From: a virus
Strand: one strand, 5' to 3'
Length of the DNA stretch: 64,000 nucleotides
Virus record (IMG/VR): IMGVR_UViG_3300044648_000206
Coordinates: 1-64,000 of that record
The notes beneath the pieces were generated by a model, which saw only the letters and a list, made by a program, of their open reading frames with translations, did no database searches and had not been told where the DNA came from. Within the stretch, counting starts at the first letter, position 1, and the number at the start of each line of letters is the position of its first letter. Made by a program: the position numbers and the translations under genes. This document shows positions 7,280-13,644 of this stretch, piece after piece.

Positions 7280-7737
7280 GGCTGCTCCGCGACGAACCGC
7301 AGCGAGGTGCTGGTCTTGACCTCGGACACGTCGGCAACGTCCTGGGGCGAGAGCCACCCACTTGCCACCGCCTCCGCGACCTTGGCGTTGACCAGCTTCC
7401 GCTCGGTCAGCCTGTTCCATGCCCGGGCGCCGATCTTCGCCTTGAGGGCCTGCGCGTCGATCCTCGCGTCATCCCTGGACACAACCGTGGCGCGCCAGGG
7501 CTGGCCGGTCAGGTCAGTGCCGACCGCCGTCCGCTCCCCGCGCAGAAGCAGGTGCTGGGTGAGGGTGTCGCGGACCTTGGTCCGCTGCTCCTGGGCCTCG
7601 GCCAGGGCCGCCTCAGCGTCCGCCACGGCGTCGATCAGAGCGGTCAGCTCCGGGTCGTCGTCGACGATCTCGGCGATCGTGTCGTCGTAGACGGTGCTGG
7701 GCTCAGGGGAACTTACATCGGTGTCATTCAGGGGCAC
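7276..7737 (-). CDS. Hypothetical protein with coiled coil (153 aa)
   Basis: The GTG at 7737 is the first plausible start after the primase stop at 7763. The N-terminal 60 residues are acidic and helical (DPELTALIDAVADAEAALAE AQEQRTKVRD), then the protein becomes basic with a motif RIDAQALKAKIGARAWNRLT. Similar small phage proteins with a terminal substrate-like region are known but the function is unclear. The start lies immediately behind the 23-bp dyad, so its expression may be controlled there. Confidence 0.65.
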   Translation of the reverse strand: MPLNDTDVSSPEPSTVYDDTIAEIVDDDPELTALIDAVADAEAALAEAQEQRTKVRDTLTQHLLLRGERTAVGTDLTGQPWRATVVSRDDARIDAQALKAKIGARAWNRLTERKLVNAKVAEAVASGWLSPQDVADVSEVKTSTSLRFVAEQP

Positions 7738-7741
7738 GAGC

Positions 7742-7764
7742 AGGAAGTTACACGGGTGTAGTTC
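7742..7764 (-). promoter_or_regulatory. 23-bp dyad element, copy 1
   Basis: Read on the minus strand the element contains CTACACCCGTGTAACTT and sits exactly in the short gap between the primase stop (7763) and the next start (7737). It matches copy 2 at 11290-11312 at 22 of 23 positions, in the opposite orientation. The core TACACC/GGTGTA is a palindrome with one mismatch here. An operator or other protein-binding site is the simplest reading. Confidence 0.65.
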
Positions 7765-8632
7765 ACCTGGCAAGAGACACGAGCAAGGTGGAGCGAAGTT
7801 GTCGAGGAGCCTCCTCGATGTCCTTCGCCTGCACCCCGGACCAATCGACCCGAGACACCGCAAACCCTTCATGCGTAAGGCGTTCGTCGAGCCCGACGAC
7901 TCGCTTGCCCTTGTCGGTGACCCAGCCCTCGACGGCGCGCTGACCGGCCAGGTCGTTGTCCATCACCAGCCCGACGTGGCGCACGCCGGCGCGATGCAGC
8001 AGCTGGACCTGCCGGTCGCTGATCTGGGCCCCGAACAGCGCCCAGGCCTCGTGCCCGACCTCCCAGCAGGCCATCGCGTCGGCCGCGCCCTCGACCAGCA
8101 GCACCGAGTCCCGGCCCTCGGTGGTGTAGCCGAAGAGCCGGTCGGAGACCTTGGAGTTGGGCGGGTAGACGTACTTGGGCTGGTGCTCCAGCTGGCGGTA
8201 GACCACGCCGTGGATGCGCCCGTACGGGTCACGCAGCGGGTAGCAGGGCGAGGGTCGGGGCACCCCGTTGACCGAGCGCAGGCCGTTGTAGCCCAGCCGG
8301 AAGTGGTCGATGGTCTTCTGCTCGAAGCGGTCGCGCCAGTACGGGGTGGCCACGCCTGGGCGGTGGAAGAGGTCCAGCCAGCTCTCGGGGTAGACCTTGA
8401 CTTCCTCCAGCTCGTCGAGCATCTCGAGGATGCCCTGACCGAAGTGGAAGTCGTCGCTCTCGACGATCGTCTTGGTGTCCCCGGTGGAGCCGCAGACGTA
8501 GCAGAACCAGACGCCCTTGATCACGTTGACCGAGGCGCTGGCGTGGCTGTCGCCGTGGACCGGGCAGCGGAAGGCCCGCTCTCGTCCTCTACCCCGGGTG
8601 AGAGCTTCCTCGAGACTTCTGTAGGTGGGCAC
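7763..8632 (-). CDS. dnaG: DnaG-type primase (289 aa)
   Basis: This enzyme makes RNA primers for the replication fork. A CHC2-type zinc site is formed by Cys23, His26, Cys44 and Cys47 (FRCPVHGDSH then FCYVCGSTGD). A TOPRIM catalytic core follows with LLVEGAADAMA (catalytic Glu near residue 182) and VMDNDLAG (Asp-x-Asp near 224). At 289 residues it lacks the C-terminal helicase-interacting domain of bacterial DnaG. It lies in the same operon as the DnaB-type helicase and DnaE. The N-terminus overlaps the preceding 67-codon gene by 44 nt. Confidence 0.93.
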   Translation of the reverse strand: MPTYRSLEEALTRGRGRERAFRCPVHGDSHASASVNVIKGVWFCYVCGSTGDTKTIVESDDFHFGQGILEMLDELEEVKVYPESWLDLFHRPGVATPYWRDRFEQKTIDHFRLGYNGLRSVNGVPRPSPCYPLRDPYGRIHGVVYRQLEHQPKYVYPPNSKVSDRLFGYTTEGRDSVLLVEGAADAMACWEVGHEAWALFGAQISDRQVQLLHRAGVRHVGLVMDNDLAGQRAVEGWVTDKGKRVVGLDERLTHEGFAVSRVDWSGVQAKDIEEAPRQLRSTLLVSLAR

Positions 8633-8792
8633 GGCCGGCTCCAGTCAGTCGCACCTCGTAGGTGCCCGGGACGGGGGTGACGTTGACCTTGATCAGGTCG
8701 GCGCAGAGCAGCGTGGCGAGGGCCAGCTGCTGGCCGCGGATCAGGGTCCAGCCCCGGTCAGGAAGGCTCTGCAGGAGCTCTACTGAGATCAC
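8589..8792 (-). CDS. Hypothetical protein (67 aa)
   Basis: Starts with GTG at 8792 inside the end of the upstream gene (35-nt overlap) and ends 44 nt inside the primase frame. The product (VISVELLQSLPDRGWTLIRG then VPGTYEVRLTGAGRAHLQ) resembles a compact alpha/beta or winged-helix unit. The overlaps on both sides are larger than elsewhere in the block, so this call is less certain, but without it 8633-8757 would be uncovered. Confidence 0.55.
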   Translation of the reverse strand: MISVELLQSLPDRGWTLIRGQQLALATLLCADLIKVNVTPVPGTYEVRLTGAGRAHLQKSRGSSHPG

Positions 8793-8946
8793 GCGGGTCA
8801 GCCTCCCAGACCAGGTCGACGGTCTCCCAGCAGCCCGGCTGCAGGCACTGGAGGCCGGAGTGCTCGCCGCACAGGTCGCAGCCCGAGACGTCGGTCTCCT
8901 CCCAGAGGTGACCGCTCGGGTGGGTGCAGGGCTCAGGTGTGTTCAT
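8758..8946 (-). CDS. Small cysteine-rich protein (62 aa)
   Basis: Six cysteines, two as a CDLC pair, plus His residues (EPCTHPSGHLWEE, GCDLCGEHSGLQCLQPGCWE) suggest one or two zinc sites. The ATG at 8946 overlaps the upstream TGA. The family is unknown. It is one of several very small zinc-finger-like proteins in this phage, and such proteins often act by binding host enzymes or nucleic acids. Confidence 0.65.
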   Translation of the reverse strand: MNTPEPCTHPSGHLWEETDVSGCDLCGEHSGLQCLQPGCWETVDLVWEADPRDLSRAPAEPS

Positions 8947-9149
8947 CAGGTCCTCTCCAGAGGGAGCTTGCTGCGGGGTATGTAACCCATCGGCGCTCGA
9001 CGGGCCTGCATCTCGTAGAAGGCCTCGCCGACCATGCACACCTGGCGTCCGAGCGCCCAGACGTGGTGCAGGTCCTTCTGCCGGTGCTCCTCGAGACCGC
9101 CGGAGCCGCGCGGGCACGACAGGTACTGGTAGAAGTCAGTCCCAGCCAT
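8946..9149 (-). CDS. Hypothetical protein (67 aa)
   Basis: MAGTDFYQYLSCPRGSGGLE begins the product, with a helical mid-part (VWALGRQVCMVGEAFYEMQ) and a basic end. The start codon overlaps the upstream stop as ATGA and its stop overlaps the next start the same way, so it is embedded in the coupled chain between helicase and primase. No family is recognised. Confidence 0.65.
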   Translation of the reverse strand: MAGTDFYQYLSCPRGSGGLEEHRQKDLHHVWALGRQVCMVGEAFYEMQARRAPMGYIPRSKLPLERT

Positions 9150-9421
9150 CAGATCTCCACGTAGACGGTTCGGCAGCCCACCGCCATCACCACGCCGGCC
9201 GAGGGCTCACGGTCGAAGCGCATCTTCTTGCGGGCCCGGTTCCCCGTGGTCGGCCGGGTCGCGGTGGCCATGTAGATGGCCGTCAGATGCGCGTCGACCT
9301 CCCCGCGGTCGGTGGCGATCACGTGGTAGGTGGTCGCGTCCACACGGGGAGGTCGACGAAGAGCTACATCGACCTCGATGTAGAAGGTCGCTTGCTCGTG
9401 CTGCACGGGGCCCACGTCCAT
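9149..9421 (-). CDS. Hypothetical beta-rich protein (90 aa)
   Basis: The C-terminal two thirds contain repeated strand-like segments (TTYHVIATDRGEVDAHL, IYMATATRP, AGVVMAVGCRTVYVEI) of a small beta fold. ATG at 9421 would overlap the upstream 54-codon frame by 58 nt, and GGAG lies 12 nt before it. A start further downstream cannot be excluded. The function is unknown. Confidence 0.6.
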   Translation of the reverse strand: MDVGPVQHEQATFYIEVDVALRRPPRVDATTYHVIATDRGEVDAHLTAIYMATATRPTTGNRARKKMRFDREPSAGVVMAVGCRTVYVEI

Positions 9422-9528
9422 CCGAAGAGCTCGCTCCAGTACACCCGCTGCTTGATCCCGGAGTACCGGCCGACCATCTTCGCGCAGTCCACCGCACTGG
9501 CCCAGGTGATTCCAGTGTCAAACCGCAC
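9364..9528 (-). CDS. Hypothetical small protein (54 aa)
   Basis: A GTG at 9528 lies just inside the end of the preceding gene and opens 54 codons: VRFDTGITWASAVDCAKMVG then RYSGIKQRVYWSELFGWTW. The composition of the first 40 residues looks coding, while the last 15 (SKRPSTSRSM) overlap the next gene and look like its shadow. Probably real because it fills the gap between two well-supported genes, but modest confidence. Confidence 0.5.
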   Translation of the reverse strand: MRFDTGITWASAVDCAKMVGRYSGIKQRVYWSELFGWTWAPCSTSKRPSTSRSM

Positions 9529-9709
9529 GGAGCTCACGCCGCACCTCCACCGCCGGCTCGGTGATGTGGCTGGCGCCCTGGGCCCGGGTGGCCGAGCAGC
9601 GAACGCACTTGCGGTACCAGGGGCTGCCGTCCTCAGGATGGACGGTCTCCATGTAGTGCTGTCCCTCGATGCAAACCTGTGCCAGAGCAGTTGAGTCTGT
9701 GAAACGCAT
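9518..9709 (-). CDS. Small zinc-binding protein (63 aa)
   Basis: The product includes CIEGQHYMETV and a CVRC pair (WYRKCVRCSATRAQG), giving a Cys-His-Cys-Cys set typical of small zinc fingers. Related mini-proteins with CVRC or CTRC knuckles are widespread in actinobacteriophages. ATG at 9709 overlaps the helicase TGA. The function is unknown. Confidence 0.7.
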   Translation of the reverse strand: MRFTDSTALAQVCIEGQHYMETVHPEDGSPWYRKCVRCSATRAQGASHITEPAVEVRRELRAV

Positions 9710-10983
9710 CAGTCCAGGTCCTCTCGGTCACGCAGGTCGTCGGCCACCTCGCGCGAGATCTCGTGCAGCTGGCCGTCGTTCGGCAGGAAACGATTGAAGT
9801 ACCGCGCGCCAGAGTCGCCATGTCGATGCTTCTCGATCGAGTTGACCTGGCTGGTCTTGCTGTACTGGGTCATCGTGGTGAGCAGGTCCCCGTCCCGGCC
9901 CATGGCGTCCGAGCCGGCGAGGTTGCTGGCCTTGGGCGGGTACTTGGCAGTCTCGCCCTCACGGTTGACCTGCACCAGCACCATCATCCGCGTGTCTTTG
10001 GCGATGGTGATCTTCTTGAGCTCGCCAGAGAGCATGGCCAGGATGCGCCAGTCCTCCATCATCGACTTGCCGCTGGTGCTGGTCATCAGGTCGATGTAGT
10101 CGATGACGTTGAGGTCCACGTCACCGGCCCGGGCTGCGACGGTGGCCGGTGTGCAGGCCCCGTCCGAGGGGTCGAACAGGAACAGCTCGCCCGGCACCTC
10201 GTCGCGGATCTTGTTGACCAGCTTGCGGTAGGCGACCATGTCGAAGGTCCGGGTCCGCATCGCCCGGTGGTCCACCGGCAGGCCCAGCTTGGCGCCCAGG
10301 AGGACGTGCAGCCGGGTCAGGACCTGCTCGTGGGGCATCTCCAGGGACCAGTAGTTGACCCGGCGACCCTCCAGCAGGGCCGTGGCGGTCACCTCGAGCG
10401 CGCCCCAGCTCTTGCCCTTGCCGAGGCGGGCGGCGTGGAACCAGAGGTAGCCCTTGCCCATGCCCCCGGTGACGTGCTGGAGGGTCTTCCAGGGCAGCGT
10501 GATCGTGTCCGGGCGCTCGGCGTACCGAGTCAGGAAGCTCAGGTCCCACAGGGCGTTGGAGGGCGGCTTGACGCCCGCCAGCGGGGTGTAGTTGGCCAGC
10601 GCAATGGCGGCCTCGGAGTACTCCCCCTCCTGGATGTAGATCGTCGCCTCGCGCACCGCGGAACGCAGGTTCCGCTGGTCGGCGATCTGACGCACCTCGT
10701 CGGCCGCGAAGGCCGCGTCGGTGGTGTCGGAGAAGGGGAACTCAGGGAACTTGGACAGCAGCGCGTCCTGAGCCGGGCATCGCCCGTAGGTGGCTGCGTA
10801 GGAGAGCACCCAGCGGTACTCCGTCTGGAACCCGACGAACATCTCGGGTTCGATGCCGTGCTGCTGGCCCAGGCCAGCGTCGTGGCTGTTGATCAACGCA
10901 CTGATCAGCAGCGCCTCTGCAGTCTGCCGCACTCGGTTGCAGGCCCCCTCAACTCGGCGTTCCGTGGTTGGTGGGTGAACCAT
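9709..10983 (-). CDS. dnaB: DnaB-type replicative helicase (424 aa)
   Basis: This is the fork helicase that unwinds DNA ahead of the polymerase. The N-terminal 130 residues are helical and take the place of the DnaB N-domain. The RecA-like core carries AARLGKGKS at 184-192, a DnaB-style Walker A (compare ARPxMGKT), and a Walker B NVIDYIDLM near 290. Further DnaB-like features are VNYWSLEMPHEQVLTR after Walker A and VLVQVNREGE in the sensor position. It is the first gene of the leftward operon, starting with ATG at 10983 next to the large divergent control region, with primase and polymerase downstream. Confidence 0.88.
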   Translation of the reverse strand: MVHPPTTERRVEGACNRVRQTAEALLISALINSHDAGLGQQHGIEPEMFVGFQTEYRWVLSYAATYGRCPAQDALLSKFPEFPFSDTTDAAFAADEVRQIADQRNLRSAVREATIYIQEGEYSEAAIALANYTPLAGVKPPSNALWDLSFLTRYAERPDTITLPWKTLQHVTGGMGKGYLWFHAARLGKGKSWGALEVTATALLEGRRVNYWSLEMPHEQVLTRLHVLLGAKLGLPVDHRAMRTRTFDMVAYRKLVNKIRDEVPGELFLFDPSDGACTPATVAARAGDVDLNVIDYIDLMTSTSGKSMMEDWRILAMLSGELKKITIAKDTRMMVLVQVNREGETAKYPPKASNLAGSDAMGRDGDLLTTMTQYSKTSQVNSIEKHRHGDSGARYFNRFLPNDGQLHEISREVADDLRDREDLD

Positions 10984-11098
10984 GTCGGAGCAACGTGACC
11001 GAGAGCAAGCACCGGACGTGACAATGGTCCGAAGTGACTACGGGTGGCGGGACTTTAGCCCTGAGTAGGCTCGGCCTGAACCGGGGCAACATGGGAAA

Positions 11099-11155
11099 GG
11101 CCCGGCCAGATGGGGTGCGCTGGACGCCTGAGGCGTCTCACCATCTGGCCGGGCC
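11099..11155 (-). terminator. Strong hairpin, probable leftward terminator
   Basis: Perfect 15-bp arms GGCCCGGCCAGATGG (11099-11113) and CCATCTGGCCGGGCC (11141-11155) enclose a second perfect hairpin GACGCCTGAGGCGTC (11123-11137). On the minus strand the stem is followed by TTTCCC, and on the plus strand by CAATGC, so leftward termination is more likely. It lies about 115 nt downstream of a promoter-like sequence, and upstream of the helicase gene. Confidence 0.7.
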
Positions 11156-11220
11156 CAATGCCTGGCTCTCCAGGTACCAACCACGGGAGCCGAGCTGACA
11201 TCCCCGGCAGGGATGCGGTG

Positions 11221-11249
11221 AGTATGTACCACCCACAGCCTGTGGACAA
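11221..11249 (-). promoter_or_regulatory. Possible leftward promoter
   Basis: On the minus strand TTGTCC (11249-11244) and CATACT (11226-11221) are separated by exactly 17 bp; each hexamer matches consensus at four of six positions. The -35 hexamer overlaps a DnaA box. It would produce a short transcript ending at the hairpin at 11155-11099 or, if read through, the helicase operon. Confidence 0.4.
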
Positions 11250-11262
11250 CCCTTGTGGACGA
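11241..11262 (-). promoter_or_regulatory. Two tandem DnaA-box-like sites
   Basis: Read on the minus strand, 11249-11241 is TTGTCCACA, identical to the preferred DnaA box of Streptomyces and mycobacteria, and 11262-11254 is TCGTCCACA, a one-base variant still inside the actinobacterial consensus. They have the same orientation and their starts are 13 bp apart. Two adjacent boxes in the only large non-coding region, beside helicase and primase genes, suggest host DnaA loading or transcriptional control by DnaA. Confidence 0.55.
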
Positions 11263-11289
11263 GATTCTTCCGCGTCGGTGCTTGCAGCC

Positions 11290-11312
11290 GAACTACACCG
11301 GTGTAACTTCCT
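11290..11312 (+). promoter_or_regulatory. 23-bp dyad element, copy 2
   Basis: This copy has a perfect palindromic core TACACCGGTGTA inside a longer conserved block (AACTACACCGGTGTAACTTC), and matches copy 1 at 7742-7764 with a single difference at the centre. Flanking asymmetrical bases are conserved too, so the two copies share more than a palindrome. A regulator-binding site shared by the origin region and an internal point of the leftward operon is the likely role. Confidence 0.65.
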
Positions 11313-11656
11313 CCCCCAGAGGTGCCCGGGTGTGTCCCCCGGGTGAGCCCCGACCCAGCTCGTTACCGGACGGCCGGCGAGTGATCAGCCCCTGAGGTCG
11401 GGGAAGTGAGCCCGCCGTTCCCCGGAGGTAGCGCCCGGGGAGTCGATGTAGCTTCGGAGCATCGGCGCAGACGTCGCAGCCCCCTGGATTGGTCGTAGAT
11501 CATCTGGGTAGGGCCGACGTCTGCCCGCTACAACTTCATCTGCTTCGCAGACTCGTTGGACTCGTAGATCAAACCCCTGCGATCTACTCGTAGACACCAG
11601 ACGAGCGTGGGTACTTCTATGCCCGCCGGTCATCTGCTATGTTCCGGCCCGTGCGC

Positions 11657-11685
11657 TTGACCTTGGTCAACTTTTCGCCTACAAT
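11657..11685 (+). promoter_or_regulatory. Rightward sigma70-type promoter P1
   Basis: TTGACC (11657-11662) and TACAAT (11680-11685) are separated by exactly 17 bp, close to consensus for a vegetative sigma factor. The spacer end and -10 region (CAACTTTTCGC then TACAATGGA) and the first transcribed bases (CACGCGGG.AGA.CTATG.CCG) are repeated at a second promoter at 18176. It should drive the rightward block beginning at 11795. Confidence 0.85.
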
Positions 11686-11728
11686 GGACTCACGCGGGCA
11701 GAGCTATGTCCGCACACAGGTTGAGGAG

Positions 11729-11770
11729 CGCCCTCTACACGTCTTTCGGGACGAGTAGGGGGCGTTTCTC
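11729..11770 (+). terminator. Leader hairpin with U-rich tail (attenuator-like)
   Basis: Arms CGCCCTCTAC (11729-11738) and GTAGGGGGCG (11755-11764), one wobble pair, enclose an inner CGTC/GACG helix and a TTTCGG loop, followed by TTTCTC. This is an intrinsic-terminator shape located between promoter P1 and the first gene, so transcription of the whole block may depend on read-through or antitermination. Confidence 0.65.
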
Positions 11771-11794
11771 ATGTCTGCAGGAAGGGACCGATTC

Positions 11795-12655
11795 ATGTCA
11801 GGAAAGCTCCCCAAGCTCCCCCAACTCCCTGTCACCACCTGGGAGTGGATCAGCCCGGCAATCGCTGCCGAGATGCTGACTCACAACACGATGAACCGAC
11901 CGATCATCGACTCGGCCGTCGCAGAGTGGGTCAGAGAGATGGAGAGTGGTAACTGGGTGCCCACGCACCAGGGCATCGCCTTCGACGTCTCCGGTGTGCT
12001 TCTGGACGGTCAGCACCGTCTCGCTGCCATCGTCAGGTCCGGCAGAACCGTGCTGATGCAGGTGACCAGGGGACTGCCGCCGGAGGTCATGCCCACCATC
12101 GACTCGGGGCGCAAGCGCACCTCCGGGCAGATTCTGGCAATGGCCGGCGTCAAGGACAGCAACCTCATCGCCGGCATCGTCAAGGTGGTGCTCTGCTACC
12201 GGGAGACGGTGCTGACCGGTGGCGACGTGCAGAACTTCACGGCGCTACTGGGGCGTAGCCGGACAGCCCGGGAGATTCAAGACGCCGCGGGCAAGATGGA
12301 GGGCATCGAGATCATCTCCACGCCGGCGCGCCGAATGAGTCGGGCCGCTGCTCTGCAGAGCCCGGCCGCTGTCGGCGCTGCGCTGTACCAGTGCTTCCTG
12401 GCAAACGCACTGACCACCGAGCAGTTCGTCGAAGGCATCGTCGAAGGATCTGAGCTCAGGTCCGGCGATGCTCGTCTGACCATGCGCAACCGCGCTCTGA
12501 GCGGCAACCTCGGGCAGAAGCGCGGCGGTAGCGCGACCCAGGCCTACTCGTTCGGCTTGGTGATGGGTGCGTGGCGCGCCTTCCACAGTGGCAAGTCCTG
12601 GCACAAGGCGCAGGTGCCGACGAACCTGTTGCAGATCGGACCGATCAACGTGTAA
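11795..12655 (+). CDS. DGQHR / ParB-like domain protein (286 aa)
   Basis: Residues around 65-90 (HQGIAFDVSGVLLDGQHRLA) carry the DGQHR signature of the ParB/DndB-like nucleotide-binding fold that is common in actinophage early regions. The remainder is helical (LLGRSRTAREIQDAAGKME, TTEQFVEGIVEG). The biochemical role in phages is not established; relatives act in DNA phosphorothioation control (DndB) or partition (ParB). The ATG at 11795 is preceded by GGAAGGGACCG, the extended ribosome site shared by many genes here, so I prefer it over an in-frame ATG at 11771 that falls in the leader hairpin tail. First gene of the rightward block. Confidence 0.75.
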   Translation: MSGKLPKLPQLPVTTWEWISPAIAAEMLTHNTMNRPIIDSAVAEWVREMESGNWVPTHQGIAFDVSGVLLDGQHRLAAIVRSGRTVLMQVTRGLPPEVMPTIDSGRKRTSGQILAMAGVKDSNLIAGIVKVVLCYRETVLTGGDVQNFTALLGRSRTAREIQDAAGKMEGIEIISTPARRMSRAAALQSPAAVGAALYQCFLANALTTEQFVEGIVEGSELRSGDARLTMRNRALSGNLGQKRGGSATQAYSFGLVMGAWRAFHSGKSWHKAQVPTNLLQIGPINV

Positions 12656-12677
12656 CCAACCAGAAAGAGGGACCGCT

Positions 12678-13205
12678 ATGCAGGAGCAACAGGCACTACC
12701 CCGGGACGCCGATGGCACGCTCATCACGAGCGCCATCTTCGGCGAGGACTGGGTCGTCGAAGTCGAGTACAACACCGATCACGACGGGCGCGTGATCAAC
12801 CCCGAGCTGGAGGACTACCCGCGCACCGTGCACGGGGGCTTCTACAGCAAGGAAGAGGCCGACGAGTGGGCTGAGGGGTTCTGCCCGGACGACACCGACA
12901 TCAACGAGGTGCGCGTCATCCCCCTCAACCTCGTCCGTCCGCGACCGAGCAAGGGGACTGACATGATCTACGTCCTGCTGACCGACACGAACGACGGCAG
13001 CGCGCTCATTGCCTGCCCCACTCCGGAAGCAGCCGACAGCGTCGGCGCGGCCGCCATCCTGAACGACGGCGGCGTCAGCGCCTGGCTGGTCCCGGAATCA
13101 GCGGTGATCGACCACGAGAAGGTCACCGAGATCCTCAAGCAGGGAGGCCGCATCGGAGACATCGCGGCTGCCCGCCTACCAGAACAGGGGACAGCCCGTG
13201 ACTGA
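12678..13205 (+). CDS. Hypothetical protein with internal restart (175 aa)
   Basis: ATG at 12678 is preceded by AAAGAGGGACCG. The N-terminal half (ITSAIFGEDWVVEVEYNTDH then HGGFYSKEEADEWAEGFCPD) resembles a small beta-alpha domain. An in-frame ATG at 12963 has AAGGGGACTGAC in front of it, the exact leader found before other genes in this block, and opens MIYVLLTDTNDGSALIACPT, a compact second domain of 80 residues. The gene could make both a full-length and a short product, or be a recent fusion of two genes. The family is unknown. Confidence 0.75.
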   Translation: MQEQQALPRDADGTLITSAIFGEDWVVEVEYNTDHDGRVINPELEDYPRTVHGGFYSKEEADEWAEGFCPDDTDINEVRVIPLNLVRPRPSKGTDMIYVLLTDTNDGSALIACPTPEAADSVGAAAILNDGGVSAWLVPESAVIDHEKVTEILKQGGRIGDIAAARLPEQGTARD

Positions 13206-13644
13206 CGAAGGACCCGTCAACCCCCTGCTGGCGCTGGCGCTGACCAGCAGCCGCGAGCTCGACGCGATGGTTGAGCTGCACGGCAATGCCGGCGCAGCGG
13301 TGTTCGCCCAGCTGCGGATGCACCTCGGTCAGCAGTTCACCGATGACCAGATCTGGGACTTCTTGACCGACACCGCCGAGATCGCTCTCAAGAAGATCGT
13401 CGAGGTACCGGAGAACGCCCCTCTGGAAGCCGTCCAGTCAGCCTGGATGATCGCCCTGCGGGCCACCCTGGCCATGACCGTGGTGACCGGCGCCAAGGCC
13501 GCCAGGGCTGGTCTGGCGGCCTCTGACGAGGTCCTGGCGCACAACATCGCCGAGGCGCTCGAGCGCAACAGCCCGGTCGCCTTGGTGCTGGGGGAGGCCG
13601 AGCGCAAGGTCATCCGCGAAGCCATCGCGGAGGCCCGGCCATGA
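13198..13644 (+). CDS. Hypothetical helical protein (148 aa)
   Basis: GTG start at 13198 overlaps the previous stop by 8 nt. The protein is almost all helical (LLALALTSSRELDAMVELHG, DDQIWDFLTDTAEIALKKIV, AKAARAGLAASDEVLAHNIA). No family recognised. The stop overlaps the lipoprotein start as ATGA, so it is coupled with it. Confidence 0.75.
   Translation: MTDEGPVNPLLALALTSSRELDAMVELHGNAGAAVFAQLRMHLGQQFTDDQIWDFLTDTAEIALKKIVEVPENAPLEAVQSAWMIALRATLAMTVVTGAKAARAGLAASDEVLAHNIAEALERNSPVALVLGEAERKVIREAIAEARP

Larger units (their letters stand above)
10984..11794. other. Divergent non-coding region: candidate origin and control hub
   Basis: About 810 bases separate the leftward helicase gene from the rightward operon, and I see no convincing protein gene in it. 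From left to right it holds a long hairpin (11099-11155), a possible leftward promoter overlapping DnaA-box-like sites (11221-11262), the second 23-bp dyad (11290-11312), a long-range 8-bp arm pair CCCCGACC/GGTCGGGG (11348-11403), a 10-bp pair GCAGACGTCG/CGACGTCTGC (11467-11524), three TCGTAGA repeats (11493, 11562, 11588), and the rightward promoter with its leader hairpin. DnaA boxes, clustered repeats and divergent promoters next to helicase and primase genes are what an origin would look like; function is not proven. Confidence 0.6.

Noticed and set aside
10984-11090. A leftward promoter closest to the helicase (TTCAGG, 17 bp, TAAAGT near 11050)
   Set aside because: Both hexamers are weak, so I did not list it as a feature; transcription from the site at 11221 is equally possible.
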